From the NCBI GenBank assembly GCA_017591395.1, contig WEDG01003971.1, positions 1 through 64,000 on the forward strand: DNA of 64,000 nucleotides, read 5' to 3'. Made by a program: the position numbers and the translations under genes. How positions within the stretch are numbered: position 1 is the first letter of the stretch; each line of letters opens with the position of its first letter. The stretch comes from Schistocephalus solidus (Eukaryota; Platyhelminthes; Cestoda; Diphyllobothriidea; Diphyllobothriidae). Below, one piece after another: positions 20,880-33,195 of this stretch. A model generated the notes under the pieces. The model did not search any database. It was given only the letters and a program-made list of their open reading frames with translations, and was not told where the DNA came from.

Positions 20880-22340
20880 GTACTATTCAAAGGACTGAAA
20901 TACAATTCGTCTGATTGCAATTACTCGGATTTCCTGGCTCGCCTTGAATGCATTCTATCTTCAGCCGATCTGAGAGTGGATGAACGACTCACAATTCGAA
21001 CTAATACAGTAAAAACTTTTAAGAACCGCAGGACAGAAAACATTAAATTTACTTAAGAACGGTAAGGACATAATTTTTTGCCGACAAAGGAGGTTCCACG
21101 GCTATTTTAAAGAAGAGAGTAGATAAGATGACATCAATGTTAACAAATGACTCAACTTACATGCCCCTAACTTCTGACCCTACGAAGTCATTGAACTCAA
21201 ATACCGAGAAGGTATTGAAATGCCTCAAAGGAAGGAAATTGATTTCCTGAGTTCTGGCTAAATGCTTGAAAAAAAGATGAACCTACAATTGCCAAAATAT
21301 ACGCATGTTATAAAGTTCACAAAAGTGGCATTCCGCTGCGACCGATAGTCTTTTTACTCTGTGCACCCAGCTATGAGATTTCCAAGTAGCTATTTAATCA
21401 ACTCAATTCACTTACAAAGAACTCGGAATCCTCTATCCAATACTCTCTGCAGTTCCTGGAGAAGATTAAAGACTAAAAATGGCAAATGACGAAATAATGG
21501 TCATTTGAACTTATTTTTTATTCGCATCTAGCCCTCTGGGCTTATTGAAGACTTGTACTGCAGAACTCCTGCAGGCCTACTCTACCGATGTACCTGCGGA
21601 CGTCCACCTTGAACTCCTCGATAATTGACAAAATTTTCATTTGCCGGAAAAAATTATCGACAATTAAAAGGTAACCCCATGGGGTCACCAATATCCGTTT
21701 TTTTGGCGGAGGCTGTGATGCAGAGACTAGAAGCTACAGATCTCTCAAGCGTTAACAAGAGACCGTGGTTAGATATCAACCTGATCCATGCCAAAAAACC
21801 TGAACTCTACATTCCCAGGAATTAAATTCAACTTCGAAACAGAATTTGATGAACAACTCCCATTCTTAGATGTCCTCGTACATAGGAAGACAGACCGAAC
21901 GCTTCATACCTCCGTCTATCGTTAAGCCACATACTCCGAGGTCGTTTTACATTTTGGGAGTAACCATCCCATGCCTCACAAACTGTGGTAAAAGCTTGCT
22001 AAGTCGAGCAAAAGACCCACTGTTTAGATGAAGAAACATATAAAACAGAAATGAAATACCTTTTCAAAAAACTTTTAAAAATGGATATCCGCCGGACTTT
22101 GTTCGTCGAGGCATGCGACGACAACAGTTCAACGAAAAAGGTATTTCCACAGCTACCCAGGCGCCAAAACCAACAAGCTCGGCATACGACAGCTTAAAAA
22201 AACACCAACTACAAATAGTGCACAAAGCTACAGCAACTTTGGGCACCCCGTCTCAAATTTCAACAGTATGCTACGACTAGAGGCATGTCAAGCGCACTCT
22301 TAATCCTGCCTATTGCCGTGGGTTAATCGACCAACACGCG
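20880..22340 (+). mobile_element. highly decayed Penelope-like element (PLE-D)
   Basis: Translated pieces in changing frames follow PLE order: LARLECILSSADLRVDERL near 20,940, ADKGGSTAILKKRVDKM near 21,080, KVHKSGIPLRPIV near 21,310, then YRQLKGNPMGSPISVFLAEAVMQRLEA (21,650-21,730) and FDEQLPFLDVLVHRKTDRTLHTSVYR (21,845-21,925). The catalytic YxDDT region is missing between the last two. Divergence from PLE-B is large, so this is an older subfamily. Confidence 0.75.
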
Positions 22341-22344
22341 TCTA

Positions 22345-25300
22345 CGCCTGGCAGTGACTGGCGGAGTCCTTGGGGTTCTACATTGGAAATACATAAGTTA
22401 CTTTAAATCATTTGGTATGCCTGTCGTTATCTTAACGATGGAAGTTTCTTATTTTCCTGGCAATGTACAGGCCAGTTGCCCGTTAATTTTCATCATTCAT
22501 TTCAATAATAGTGTCGACTGGCTTTCTGGGTAGCTGGATTGTTTTGCATCGCTATTCCGTTCATTGAAATGTCCTTGGGGCGGCATTGCTTGCTCAGTCA
22601 TATAGAGCTTACGTGCTGTTTCAGGCCTTGCAGTGTGATCGGTCGTACCGGCTCCCTGAACTCTGACCTTGCGCAAATCCCACAATGTCGATTTGCTTGA
22701 CTGCCCTATGCTCACCGGTCCCGTATTACATATTGCCCTAGTTTATGCTCCCTGGGTTGGGTGTCATACTGCGTCCTCGCCAATGTCTTTTCCAAGGCGT
22801 CTCAGTTTGAAATCTATATGCAAAACAAGCGGAGCCCAGTGCTTCGACGGTCATCAGAAACGGTCGCTCTCACGCAGAACATTGCAAGTAAAGTTTTGCG
22901 CTATTCCTACCGAGACCTTGTTCTATGATCTAAAGCAACTTCACATGTAAGGCACAAGTGCCAGAACGAAGGGGGTTGGTCTTAAGTTGGCGACTTTGTT
23001 AGCAAAGCTGCGAACAGCATCGCATGTGAGAAGAACTCGCTAAGGCAACCATCCTTCGCTAACCCTGGTATTTTAGAGCTTTTTTCCATGGAGCTGGTGG
23101 TCACGCGCCAATGAAGAGCAGATAGCCAGGAGGGGGGCAAACTGGTTCAGCCCAACTGGATCCAATGTTTGCTGTCAGCTGCATCAGCCTGTGAGCTTGC
23201 AATTACTCCAATTGCAAAGTAAAATCGCGCTAACGACTAATAAGTTGACAGTTGTTGGTCATGACAAACCGACCCAAAGAGAGACTGAAGAATGAACATG
23301 TTGTATTTAACTAGGTAAAGGCCAAACAGCGAGGCATTTACACACTTTTTCAGTAGACCGGATGATTGTATCCGAGGTAAGATAATTTAAATTTTACTTA
23401 GAGACTTAAAGCAACGATGTCAATGCTGTAGGGCACCCTTAGTCATACGGTGGCAGATAACGTATTTCTTTTTGGTAGTCTGCGTCCCAGGGTCCTGGGA
23501 TATGAGAAAGAGATGCGTTTAGTATTCAAAGTAAGAAACCAAGATAGGGAACTGTTGGCACTCTAATCCTATCGGCTGCGACAAGAAGTGAAGGTGGGAA
23601 TTGAAATTTCAACATTTCTTAGGTTACCTGGCAAAACTGTATACAAAAGCAATTTTTAAACTTGCGCTATCCCTGATTGACTTCGTTGAGAGTTTTTTGC
23701 AGAGTATTCTTTCTTTTCATGTCTTCTACGTAAAAGTTCCTGCTCAAGGCTTTCAAGTGTAATTGACCGAACAGTTTCATGGGTCCCGTTGACGAAGGTT
23801 TCAATACGTTGATTGACTTATACAGTCCTCTGAATGAGTTGCTGCGCAGAAAATGTGCACATGAAGATGTCGAGAGGATGTATGCCTTGGTCATGAGAAA
23901 CAATGGAAGTGGCAGAGATCGCAGTTCGGTCGACACTCGATACCCATTGAGGTTGCGTTGACATTCGCAAACTCTTCTTGTTGTGTATAAAAAGAAGTTT
24001 TTTTCGAGACTTCCTCAGCTACGACAACTCTAGCAGAAAAAAATATAGTAATATGTAAGGAGCTCAAAACGGCTAAAGTTAGTTGATCTTCAGAGTTTGA
24101 GATAAATTGGAACCAAGGCGAAATTTTTTGTTGGATTCTACCACAAGATTTTCCGATATGGTAGACTAAGTAAGGCTAAGTAATATCAGTATGGAAGATG
24201 CACCATGTTACTAACCTGTTCAGTGAAAATTATCTTTACTTTGGTATAATCTCACAGTTTTTAACATTAAAATTCTGAACAGTTCCTTCTATAGTTCGTG
24301 TGCTTCTCATTAGTGACTGGATAGTTTGTTTAGCGAGTCACCAGGTAAGAACTCACCGAGACATTTCATTGATATGTGATTCATCTCGCGTGCTTACAGC
24401 TTCGACCTTGAAAAACGGGCAAGCCCGGTTTAGGACTCCGTCAGACCCCTCTTAGTTTTGTTAGTCTCTCTGAGTAGGTTGCGGCAGTGGCAGTCGGGCA
24501 TTAGCTTATAGGAATTTCTCCATGTTTGACTCATACTGTGTGGTTTCTGCGGTGGGCTGGGCGGTGCATCAGGGGTTGAAAGTCATATTACCGCAGTAAG
24601 CCCCCTTTTGAAGTTTGTCGACCCTTTACTTTGCCTTTCTGTGTTACTCTGCTAGCGGTTCAGACATGTGTAGTAAATAAGTATGTATCACGTCCCCACG
24701 CGTCCTGCGTTCGTCAGTAACTCCATGAAGCTGTGATCGGCACACACTCCAGCAACCGCCTGTAGTGAAATTAAAAATACTGTTGTTTTATGTGTGCAAA
24801 AGACACAGTCGTAAACTTAGACAGAACTTTAAATAGCATGTCAACAGCATACTGCGTCATCGAGGCTAATTTCTTTCTTCTCAGTTACCAAGCCTATATA
24901 AATTGTGGGAGTTCATCTTATGAGTATAAGGATAGATCTGTTGGTATCCAACATTGGTGACTCCACCTCGCTCATAGCGCCTTCTGTTTCATTTGTAGTA
25001 GAGGAGCTACCTCCTGAAACGTTAACCAAAATCTTAAAATGTGTTTTTGATTAGAAAGTATTAATTAAGTAAGGTTACAATATTAACTAACATGCATCGT
25101 AATAATTACGCAAATCAGTCACTTCAGATTTCCGGCGTTTCAACGAGCTTCTTTCCAACCGCCTGTAAGAACACTACTGTGTACAAAATTGTCTGCTTAA
25201 GTAGCATGATTTTTCCCCCTTTATTTTCGATACCCTTATAAATTCGAACACATTTCATAGAAGATATGCATAAAATTAAAAAGGGTACCTTTTGCTTGTG

Positions 25301-25640
25301 ACTAGGATATTATATAGCGCCGTGAAACTTTCACTCATTAAGCATCGCATGTTTCCTTTAAATACTGCTACCTTTAACTCTCACCGGCAACGCGAAAGTC
25401 ATCCAACATAATTATCTGACCTCTGACCGGCGCCGCTTTACCATGACCAGCGAATTTACCAGCCAGCAACCGAATTTACCAGCCAGGTCACACTCAACCT
25501 CCCTGTCCTGTAGCTTAGTGATATTTTGCTGTGGTTGCGCACAGTAGAATCACGGTTGCCTTCCGGCAAGGTACAAGGGAGGATGCGAAATTATAGTGTG
25601 TCGTTGCTGCATTTTCAATGGATATAGTTAATAAACTTCA
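22345..25640. other. no recognised feature
   Basis: About 3.3 kb with only short frames (for example 22,669-22,950 and 23,667-23,936) and no recognisable domain or repeat. This may be unique host DNA. Confidence 0.35.
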
Positions 25641-25654
25641 GGCCACCCTCATCC

Positions 25655-25945
25655 CCCGCATCTGACTATCAATCCAACAAACGCCTACTGCGTTTGATTT
25701 CCGAGGGCTTTTCAGACTTTGAAGATAGGAAACCTACGCAGCTTCTTAGGCGTCTGAAGAAGTTGACGGAGGGACAAAATCTTGAAAACGCAATGTTGAA
25801 GCATCTTGGCCTCAAGCGGCTGCCCTCCTTTGTGCAAAATATCCTTGCACCTAGCATTCCTTTACAATTATCGAGGGAGCAGCTGACTGCATTCTCAAAT
25901 ACTAGCAACCACATGTTATGGTCAATGTTTCTAGTCGTGTCATAA
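25655..25945 (+). pseudogene. LTR-element Gag (capsid) fragment
   Basis: The frame reads NKRLLRLISEGFSDFEDRKPTQLLRRLKKL, then LGLKRLPSFVQNILAP and a segment ending SNTSNHML. The order DRKPTQLLRRL ... LPxxVQxIL is typical of the capsid C-terminal half of Gypsy and BEL Gag proteins. No zinc knuckle or pol follows, since R1 begins at about 25,965. Gag would form the particle in which reverse transcription occurs. Confidence 0.65.
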
Positions 25946-25964
25946 ATGCACCAACTCGACAGTT

Positions 25965-26760
25965 TGACCGTCGAAGTCCGACAATATCCACCGTATACTC
26001 CACAGAAGGATGGTGCAGGTACGGTGACTTGTGAGTAATTTGGTTTACAGTGAAAATAGACTTGCACTGCATCTACCGCACTCTCTCCTCCTCTCCCACC
26101 TGAGCCTGGTGTCATGACAGAGTCAAGAAGACCAGAGAGGGGAGAGGGCGCAGGTGGCTGGCGCGGCCGCAGCCACACCTGGGCGTACCACCACACCTGG
26201 CTCGGATACCACAGAGTGGGAATGCCAAAAGGCCACATTAAGAAAGAGCCATTGCAGCCTGACTCTCAATCCGCCAGTCAGCCACACCACAAAAAACACA
26301 CATTGGGCTGACCACGCGGTCCATGTGTTCCCGTCAGTTGGCAGTCTTCCAAGCCACGGCTTTTAGTGCACCGTGATAGTTTTAAGTGCGTCAAATTGTT
26401 TATAGGGAGGCAAATGTGCTGAGCTGTCGATCTCACTCTCCCTCCCCCACCTCCACAATAAGACTACTGTCTGAGCCTGTCAGATGTCTGATGCGGAAGT
26501 GGGCGCAGCTGCTGGTGACCTCGTCTACGTGTACTACGTACCTGACCTGGCCCCAAAACGCAGCACCAGGATTTGACAGAACAGGGGGTTGAATTGCTTA
26601 CAGCTCACATGTGTGAGGTAGCCAGAGGTCACGTTAAGAAAAAGCCATCGCATCCTGACTCTCAGACCACCAATCAGCTACTCCATACAATTCACATCGG
26701 ACTGGCTGCGAGATCTAAGTGTAATTGTCAGTTGGCAACCTTCTATTCAACGGCGCTTAT
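25965..26760 (-). repeat. R1 repeat, copy b (two modules)
   Basis: On the minus strand this matches R1-a. A second, more diverged module follows at 26,580-26,760, sharing CATCCTGACTCTCAGACCAC and CAGTTGGCAACCTTC-like segments at a spacing of about 400 bp. It lies immediately downstream (in transcription sense) of RTE-Zn copy 1. Confidence 0.8.
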
Positions 26761-27039
26761 CTCCCCGTGGTATTCACAAGCTCAAATCACACATGCAACA
26801 GAGGAGTCACATGGAGAAAGAGCCGAGGATCATACTTGCCTCTCAATCAGCTATGCAGACGGAGAGCATGTTTTTGTGGTGTTACGTGTAAGGATGTTAG
26901 GTGCAGAGGCTGATGAGTAGATATGTAGTGCTGTGGTATATCTAGCGGTGTTCTACTGCAGGTTTTCCTGGAAACGCATGTGACCTAATAGGCTTATGCG
27001 GTGTATGAATGTGCGTGGGCAGTGCGGACAGTTTAATCG

Positions 27040-28000
27040 GGTGCGGCAGGTTTATTTTGGTACTCCTAGCACGGGTTCACCGGTCTCTATGCAATGGAAT
27101 CGCAGGTGACCGACCAGGCCAATGCGTGATGTGCATGTGCGGTGAAAATGAGGACAATATCGGTCGGGAGGTGCTGAGTTTGGGGGGGAGGGGGATCTGC
27201 TGCTAGTACTGGTAGTCGAGCTCCTGGTAGGAATATGGGAGTGCATATGAGTGCGCAAGGTGTGCTGGCATCGTGGTGTATTCCACTTTCGTGGATGCGC
27301 AGGTAACCGAGCAGGCCCTTGCGATGAGGGCGTTGGAGGCGGCAGTTTCTGTTGTGTGTTGGTGCTCCACGCACTCGTTAGCCAGTCTCTGTGCAATGGA
27401 TTCGCAAGTGACCGATCAGGCCGAGGTGTGAGGTGAATGTGCGATCGCAATGAGGACAGGTTAGTATCGAGTCCCATCGCTGGTACTGGGGATGGTCGTG
27501 GTATTGGAGCAAGCAAGTGGCAGGTAGTCGGAGGTGGCTACTGAGATGGTGGGAGTGGAGCCAGGGGATGTTCGTCACCGTGATCGGCACAGGGGGTGGG
27601 GGAGGGAAGATGGTGTCGGTGATCGTGGGCGGTGGGGTATAGATCAAGTTGTTATCAGTGGTTGGGGTGGTCTACGTCATCGTCGTGGTGTCGGAGGCAG
27701 GTGTAACAGAGATTGTGATGTTGTGGGATTGTTATTGCATTGAGATCGAAGATGTCCGACCAGGCCAATCGCACACGGACTGTGCGTTGATAGCGTGGAG
27801 CACGTTGGCAGGGCTTGAGCATTGGCAGTGTTGATCCGCGGTATTTGTGATTTGCGAGCTGCCTTTTTGGCCTTGGCGGCGGCGATCCGGTTGGCCTCAT
27901 AGATTGCTGCACCAGTCTTCACGGATCTTATTCGTGCCTGTCTATCGTGGACGAGTTCCTCCCAAGTCGCCGGGTTGATTTGCAGTTGCATCAGAGATTT
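27040..28000 (-). pseudogene. RTE-Zn copy 1 C2H2 zinc-finger region
   Basis: Fingers appear in several frames on the minus strand: CPHCDRTFTSHLGLIGHLRIHCTETG (about 27,378-27,470), a segment with HFHRTCTSRIGLVGHLRFHCIETG (about 27,060-27,150) and earlier ACSTLSTHSPCAIGLVGHLRSQC-type sequence with the first Cys pair disturbed. The linker IYEANRIAAAKAKKAARKS (about 27,880) precedes the array, as in copies 2 and 3. The likely role is nucleic-acid binding by the retrotransposon protein. Frameshifts break it. Confidence 0.75.
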
Positions 28001-28306
28001 TCTTCAAAGTTTACTTGTAGCGTCGTTTTTGACCTCCCTGTCGGCGAGCACCCGTAGCTACATCTCCGTAGAAAAGTCGTTTGTGGTAGTCGCCCGTCGT
28101 CCATCCTCACCAGGTGGCTGCTCCTTCGCAGTTGCACTTGCCTCATCATGGCGTGGATGCTGAGGATTCCGGTCTGCTCCAGGACTTCCGTGTCCGGGAT
28201 CCTGTCTTGCCATCTAAGCTTCAGTATTCTGCGGAGGCAGCTGAGATGAAACTGATTCAGCCTTGAACATCTTCAGTTTGGTTTTCCGGTGAATACCGTA
28301 GCGATT

Positions 28307-29239
28307 TCACACTGAGGCCTGCAGCCGGCCGAAGGCCTGACTGGCTTTGGAGATCCGTTGGGCAACCTCGTCATCGATTAACGTGTTGCTTGACAGCGTG
28401 CTTCCTAGATAAGCGAATTTCCCCCCATTTTTGAGTAGATCGCCATTGACATCGATTCCGGGAGCATTGTATTCCACGCTGGATGGCGGCTGGTACATGA
28501 CAACCGTTTTGGCTGTACTTATTGTTAATCCAAAATCGGCGCAGCCTGCAGCGAAGAGGTTCATTCTCCTTTGCATGTCCACCTCCGTCACGGTGTTAAG
28601 GGCGCATTCTTCCGCGAAGAGCAAGTCATGGACTGTAGTCGTAGACACGCCCGTTGAAGCCCACATATGCCGACTGTTGAGAAGGTGCCCGCCAGTTCTG
28701 TAGGCGATGCGGATCCGAGGCTGCTCATAACGGTAGGCGTCCATCAGCATAGCCGAGAACATGAGACTGAACAGGGTGGGAGCTAATACGCAGCCCTGCT
28801 TCACTCCGTTGGTCACTGTGAATGCTTCATATACCGCCCTGTTGTCAGTGACACGCACCGCCATCCCGTCATGAAGCTGCCGCACCATGTGCGTGAACCG
28901 CTCAGGGGAGCCGAATTTCTGCATGTCTTTCCACACTTTATCGCGATGCACCGTGTCAAAGACTTTCGTCAGATCCATGATGGTAGTGTATAGGTGAGTT
29001 CGCATCTCCTGGCACTTATCTTGTAGCTGGTGGGCGGCAGAGATCATGTCGGTTGTTCCGCGGTGTCGGCGAAAGCCACATTGTCTTTCCGGGAGCAGGC
29101 CCTGCTCTAAGTGACCGTTTAGACGGTTGAGAAGGATACGGGCGAAGATCTTCCCGGCGATTTTGAGCAACGAGATGCCTTTGCGATTATCATAGAGTTG
29201 CCGGTTCCCCTTCCGTTTGTACAGATGAACGATGGTCAC
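28307..29239 (-). CDS. RTE-Zn copy 1 reverse transcriptase with Glu-Glu active site
   Basis: A 310-residue frame covers most of the RT: VHLYKRKGNRQL, ISLLKIAGKIFARILLNRL, QCGFRRHRGTTDMI, MDLTKVFDTVHRDKVWK (first Asp), TNGVKQGCVLAPTLFSLMFSAML, then LLFAEECALN where copy 3 has LLFADDCALN, and [23 protein letters not shown]. Both aspartates of the ADD box are Glu (codons GAA GAA at 28,607-28,612). An enzyme with this change is expected to be inactive. The start is the first Met of the frame; the N-terminal part lies upstream behind a stop at 29,273. Confidence 0.85.
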   Translation of the reverse strand: MTIVHLYKRKGNRQLYDNRKGISLLKIAGKIFARILLNRLNGHLEQGLLPERQCGFRRHRGTTDMISAAHQLQDKCQEMRTHLYTTIMDLTKVFDTVHRDKVWKDMQKFGSPERFTHMVRQLHDGMAVRVTDNRAVYEAFTVTNGVKQGCVLAPTLFSLMFSAMLMDAYRYEQPRIRIAYRTGGHLLNSRHMWASTGVSTTTVHDLLFAEECALNTVTEVDMQRRMNLFAAGCADFGLTISTAKTVVMYQPPSSVEYNAPGIDVNGDLLKNGGKFAYLGSTLSSNTLIDDEVAQRISKASQAFGRLQASV

Positions 29240-29272
29240 GTCTTTGGAATCCTGAGTAACTTGTCCTTGGCG

Positions 29273-30547
29273 CTACATCTCCTGGAAGAGTGTTGTGAGT
29301 TCTGCCATCAGCCGGGGCCCACCGTGCTTGTAGACTTCCGGTGGGATTGTGTCAGATCCCGGTGCTTTACCGTTGGAAAACTTCTGCACGGCCCGGATGG
29401 TTTCTGGTCGGGAAGGCGGCAGATCCAGGTCATTGTTCGTGTCCACTTGAGGGAGCCGGTCAATGGCAGCATCGGAGATGGTTGATGAGCAATTAAGGAC
29501 TCTTCTGAAGTGCTCGGCCCCGCGCTTCAGAATTTGCAATTTTTCTGTCAGCAGTTGCGCCGTCAGAGCTGAGCAGCGGTGTGGTCCCCTTGACACATGG
29601 GCCGTATATGGCCTTGATGGCTTCGAAAAAGTTTTTCATTTCATTGCATTCCGCATACCTCTGGGTTTCCTCAGCCTTTCGGATAACCCAGGCGTCCTGC
29701 ATCTCCCGCAGCCGTTGCTGTACAAGACGGCGGCATCTCAAGAAGGCTGCTTTGGTGGCGTCAGTCCAAAGGCCAATGCAGGCTTTGTGTAGTCCATTCT
29801 TCTCCACGAGTAATTTGCTGATGTCGGCGTCATTATCGTCAAACCAGTCCTGGTATTGACGGCGTGCGCGTCCAAGGACTTCGAGGGTGGTGGACTGGAT
29901 GACATTTCGCAGTTGACACCATCGTCTTTCCACGGTGGCGTTATTATCTGGAGCATGCATGTGCTCCAGTTTCTTGGTTATTTGGTTTCTGAAATCAAAA
30001 CAGTGAGCAGGCAAATTTAACAAAAGAGTATTTAGCTTACATGGCGGCCTCTTACCTTGAGGCCTTCGTTGGGGTTGAAGTCGGAGCCTCATCTGGAGAT
30101 GACGAGGCGGTGATCCATCCAACCATTGGCATAGCGAATCGCCTTGGTTACCAGAACGTCCTGTCGATCTCGCCTCCGGACCAGAACATAGTCCAGCAGC
30201 TGCCAGCGCCGCGACCGAGGGTGAATCCACGTGGCATTCTCCCGCGTCGGAAGGCGGAAGAAGGTGTTGGTCAGCAGGAGACGGTGTTCCGCACAAGTTC
30301 GCAGAAGAATGAGGCCGTTATCGTTACAGCTACCGAGACCATGGGAACCCAGCACTCCCTGTTAGGCAGCGTGGTCAGTCCCGACGTGGGCATTTAAGTC
30401 ACCAAGGACAATTAACCTGTCCGCCATCGGCACAGTGTGAATAGACTCACCCGAGTAGCCCGGAGGGTATGGGGGTATTGCTGTTTGTTTGAGATTTACG
30501 ACCGCGTATTTTGCGATCTGCGAGCCGCGGTCGGCTGCAGAAGACAT
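29273..30547 (-). pseudogene. RTE-Zn copy 1 endonuclease remnant and RT N-terminus
   Basis: The piece 30,547-30,362 has RLIVLGDLNAHVGTDHAA (the GDxN box, with Leu for Phe). The piece 30,355-30,089 has [19 protein letters not shown] and DHRLV (the Asp-His end). Next come the linker DWFDDNDADISKLLVEKNGLHKA (in 30,296-29,493) and the RT N-terminus NGKAPGSDTIPPEVYKHGGPRLMAELTTLFQEM (29,596-29,276), closed by a TAG where copy 3 codes Trp. The endonuclease half before the GDxN box is deleted: leader sequence joins directly to TVPMADRL. Confidence 0.8.
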
Positions 30548-30549
30548 GA

Positions 30550-31040
30550 GACCAGCATTTGTTTAGGGCACCTTTTGTAGCCTCTTGCTCCGCGTAGAGA
30601 CAAGCAATGCTGTCCCTAAATAGGGCTGCTCGGACATCCCAGACGGCTGCCGAACTCAAATATGGGTCACGGTTTCGTTTTAGTTTGACAGCGACTCGGC
30701 TTAGCCTGGGCCGCTTACGGGGTTGCTTTTGCTATCACCGTAGGACTTTTTGAGAGGGTGGAGGTGTGAAGTACGGGAGTCAGACAAACTGGACGTGGAG
30801 GCACACACAGCACCGGAGACCCTCACCTGGTTTAGCCTCGCTAGTCGTGACGGTTGCCCGTGGTGTGGTCAATGGGAAGAATCCAACTTCGAGGAGCCAA
30901 AAGTAATAGTTGGGTACCATTTAGAGCCGGTCACAGGAGCATTCACCAATGGTACGAGACGAAAGGAGCGACCAAATGCTATATGTGTGGTGCTACCACT
31001 AACTAGTACTCCTTACACCCCATGTGCCAACTACACTTAG
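30550..31040 (-). other. RTE-Zn copy 1 5' leader
   Basis: Matches the leader of copy 3 (47,930-48,500). Shared stretches include those with GACCGTGACCCATATTTGAG-type sequence, CTAAATAGGGCTGCTCGGAC (plus strand) and GGAGCGACCAAATGCTATAT (plus strand). Both leaders end at a TACACCCCA segment (plus strand), probably the true 5' end. Confidence 0.65.
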
Positions 31041-31044
31041 TATC

Positions 31045-31435
31045 TCGGACATACTGAGAGCTCAAGACGCCCTTACATTTTGAAGATGCACAGTTTCATG
31101 CTACTCCTGTATTTAACCGTCAAAGTCCTTCCATTACTCGCCGTCCGATGTCTTACGGTAGTTTCAAGCATAGTCACGACGGACGGTTCCTGCTAGCACA
31201 ACCACATCTATGGTTTCAATATGCATCACTGTCAACCTTCATGTTTTTACAAGAAATCATCGGCGGAAAACTAACCCGACGACCAGCCTCCCCAAGTCAC
31301 CTGTTCCACATTTAAGAAAGAAAGTCCTGTTGTAATTTCCTTGAGGGCACTGGTGCTGTTTTCAGTCTAATTCCATCAACAGTGACTAACCGTAGATTAC
31401 CAAATTCTTCATTTTCTCCATGCAGCTAATATTGC
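31045..31435. other. no recognised feature
   Basis: No domain or repeat seen between the RTE-Zn 5' end and the Gypsy-2 protease segment. Confidence 0.35.
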
Positions 31436-31751
31436 CCCCAATAAAACAGTTGGTCAACGATCCCCAAGTTTTGATCGTGGTTTACGATGTTCTTTTGCGG
31501 GATATTCGATATTACTGACGTTAATACCACCATTCTCGGAGCCGATTTGATATCGTTTTTGGTCTCTTCATTTATATTTATTTCCACAAACCAGTTGAGC
31601 CAATGAAATCTTTGTATTTTAAATGTTTAACTCCAACTACTTTATCACCTAGTGCGTGCATTTCAAAAATCCCTCCGTCAACTCCGTATTATCGTTTGCT
31701 TTCGAAACTTCCATCTGCAACCCGGCGTGCACAGATTGACCACCCAATTCG

Positions 31752-32205
31752 GTGTTTTACTTAACGCCTCCAAATGCCAAAGTTTCAACTATTCGTAAGT
31801 TCCTTGCTCCTATGTCTGTCCGAAATCTGCGCCATTTTAAAGGCCTTGGGAACTTCTATCGATGCTTCATCCTTCACTGCGATCAACTAATGTTATTTTT
31901 CACTAATCTTTTGCACGGAAGCAACCGCGAGTTTTCTTTTCCTGACACAGCTGTGGGTGCTTCCCAACGTGTCAAAAAGACCCTTGCGGATACAACTGCA
32001 GGGTCTCACCCTCTAACTGAAGCCCCGCTATCCACGCCTCCGATTGCGTCATAGGTGCTGCCCCTCAGCAACAGACCCCCACGGGCTTCCAACCCTGACA
32101 AATTGACACTCTCTCAAGCTCGCTATAGCACTTTTGGCAGAGAACCCCTTGCTATTTATTTGGCCATTACAAATTTTCGTATTTATGCAGTATTTATACT
32201 AACGA
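31752..32205 (+). pseudogene. Gypsy-2 RT thumb and RNase H start
   Basis: The first frame has FLAPMSVRNLRHFKGLGNFYRCFI, the segment that follows the RT palm in Gypsy pol, then VKKTLADTTAGSHPLTEAPLS. The second frame has ARYSTFGREPLAIYLAITNFRIY, the RNase H strand with the YSTFxRELLA pattern. Sequence then jumps to integrase zinc-binding sequence near 32,215, so most of RNase H is missing. Confidence 0.78.
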
Positions 32206-32214
32206 GAGGTTTTT

Positions 32215-33195
32215 ACCATGTTGCAAAATCTTGCTCATCCTTGCATCCGGGCTACCCAGCACCTCGTTAGCGACCGTTGTATCTGGTCAATTATTACCAC
32301 CGATATCCGCTGTTGTTTGGCCTGTCAGAAAGCCAAAATAGGACGGCACTACAAAGCCCCCATTGGCACTTTAATTGCACCCGATGAATGCTTCGTACAT
32401 GTAAATTATGGTGTTTCCTGAACCATCACCGTTGATCGAAGCCACCAATTTGAATCTGGACTTTTAACGGCCTTAAGGACCTTCAGGGATATTCTGGCAT
32501 GCGCACGACGGCTGACCATCCCTCATCCAACGGTTTAGTTGAGCGCTTCCACCGTCAACTCAAAGCCTCGCTCCGGGCCTATGACAAGTTCTATCATCGA
32601 AGCGAGCATTTGCCCTTGGTCATGCTGGGTATTCGCATCACCCTCAAACCCGACTTAGAGTGCTACACTGTCGAACTTGTTTACGACACTACCCTTCAGA
32701 TTCCCGAGGGATTTTTTCGGCAGAGTCAAAGCTTAGTCGATCTAGATCCTACAGATTATGTTCAAAGATTGCGTCAAGCAATTGCTAATCTCTGAGTCAT
32801 ACCTCCACACGCTCCGACAAGTAAGTCATACATTGACTCTAGCTTGCTAACGTGTTGATTCGGGTCTCTGTCCACGTAGATGGTGATTTTAAACCACTAA
32901 AACAGGCCTTCGACGAATCATTTTGAATTCTATCACGCACGGACAAGCATTTAAAATCACTCTTGGTGATTGCACCGAGGTGGTGTCCGTCGAACGCTTG
33001 AAGGTGGTTTATACCGAGCCTTTTTCAACCGTCCCAATAGCACAGCCTACCCCACCCGCTACCGTACCTCTTGCGATTTCCCAGTCTCAGCTCACACCTG
33101 ATAACCCTGCACCTCCCCCTACCCCACCATCTCCACCCCTTACACACAGTGGTCGTCGTGTCCGTTTTCCTTATCGTTGCCAACTCGTACATTAG
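32215..33195 (+). pseudogene. Gypsy-2 integrase and pol tail
   Basis: LAHPCIRATQHLVSDR and CCLACQKAKIGRH give the His and Cys-Cys parts of the integrase zinc-binding domain. The core is interrupted: VHVNYGVS holds the position of the first Asp, an Asp-containing stretch near 32,430 follows, and TADHPSSNGLVERFHRQLKASLRAY carries the catalytic Glu. LVMLGIRITLKPDLEC and YVQRLRQAI follow. The last frame (32,923-33,195) gives the C-terminal VVSVERLKVV and a proline-rich tail. Confidence 0.82.

Larger units (their letters stand above)
26760..31040 (-). mobile_element. RTE-type non-LTR retrotransposon with zinc fingers, copy 1
   Basis: Read on the minus strand: leader (31,040-30,550), endonuclease lacking its N-terminal half (30,547-30,089), linker, reverse transcriptase (29,600-28,307), zinc-finger region (28,000-27,040) and a 3' UTR that passes into R1. 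The leader matches 48,500-47,890 of copy 3, placing the 5' ends at corresponding points. An internal deletion, a nonsense codon and changed catalytic residues make it inactive. Confidence 0.85.
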
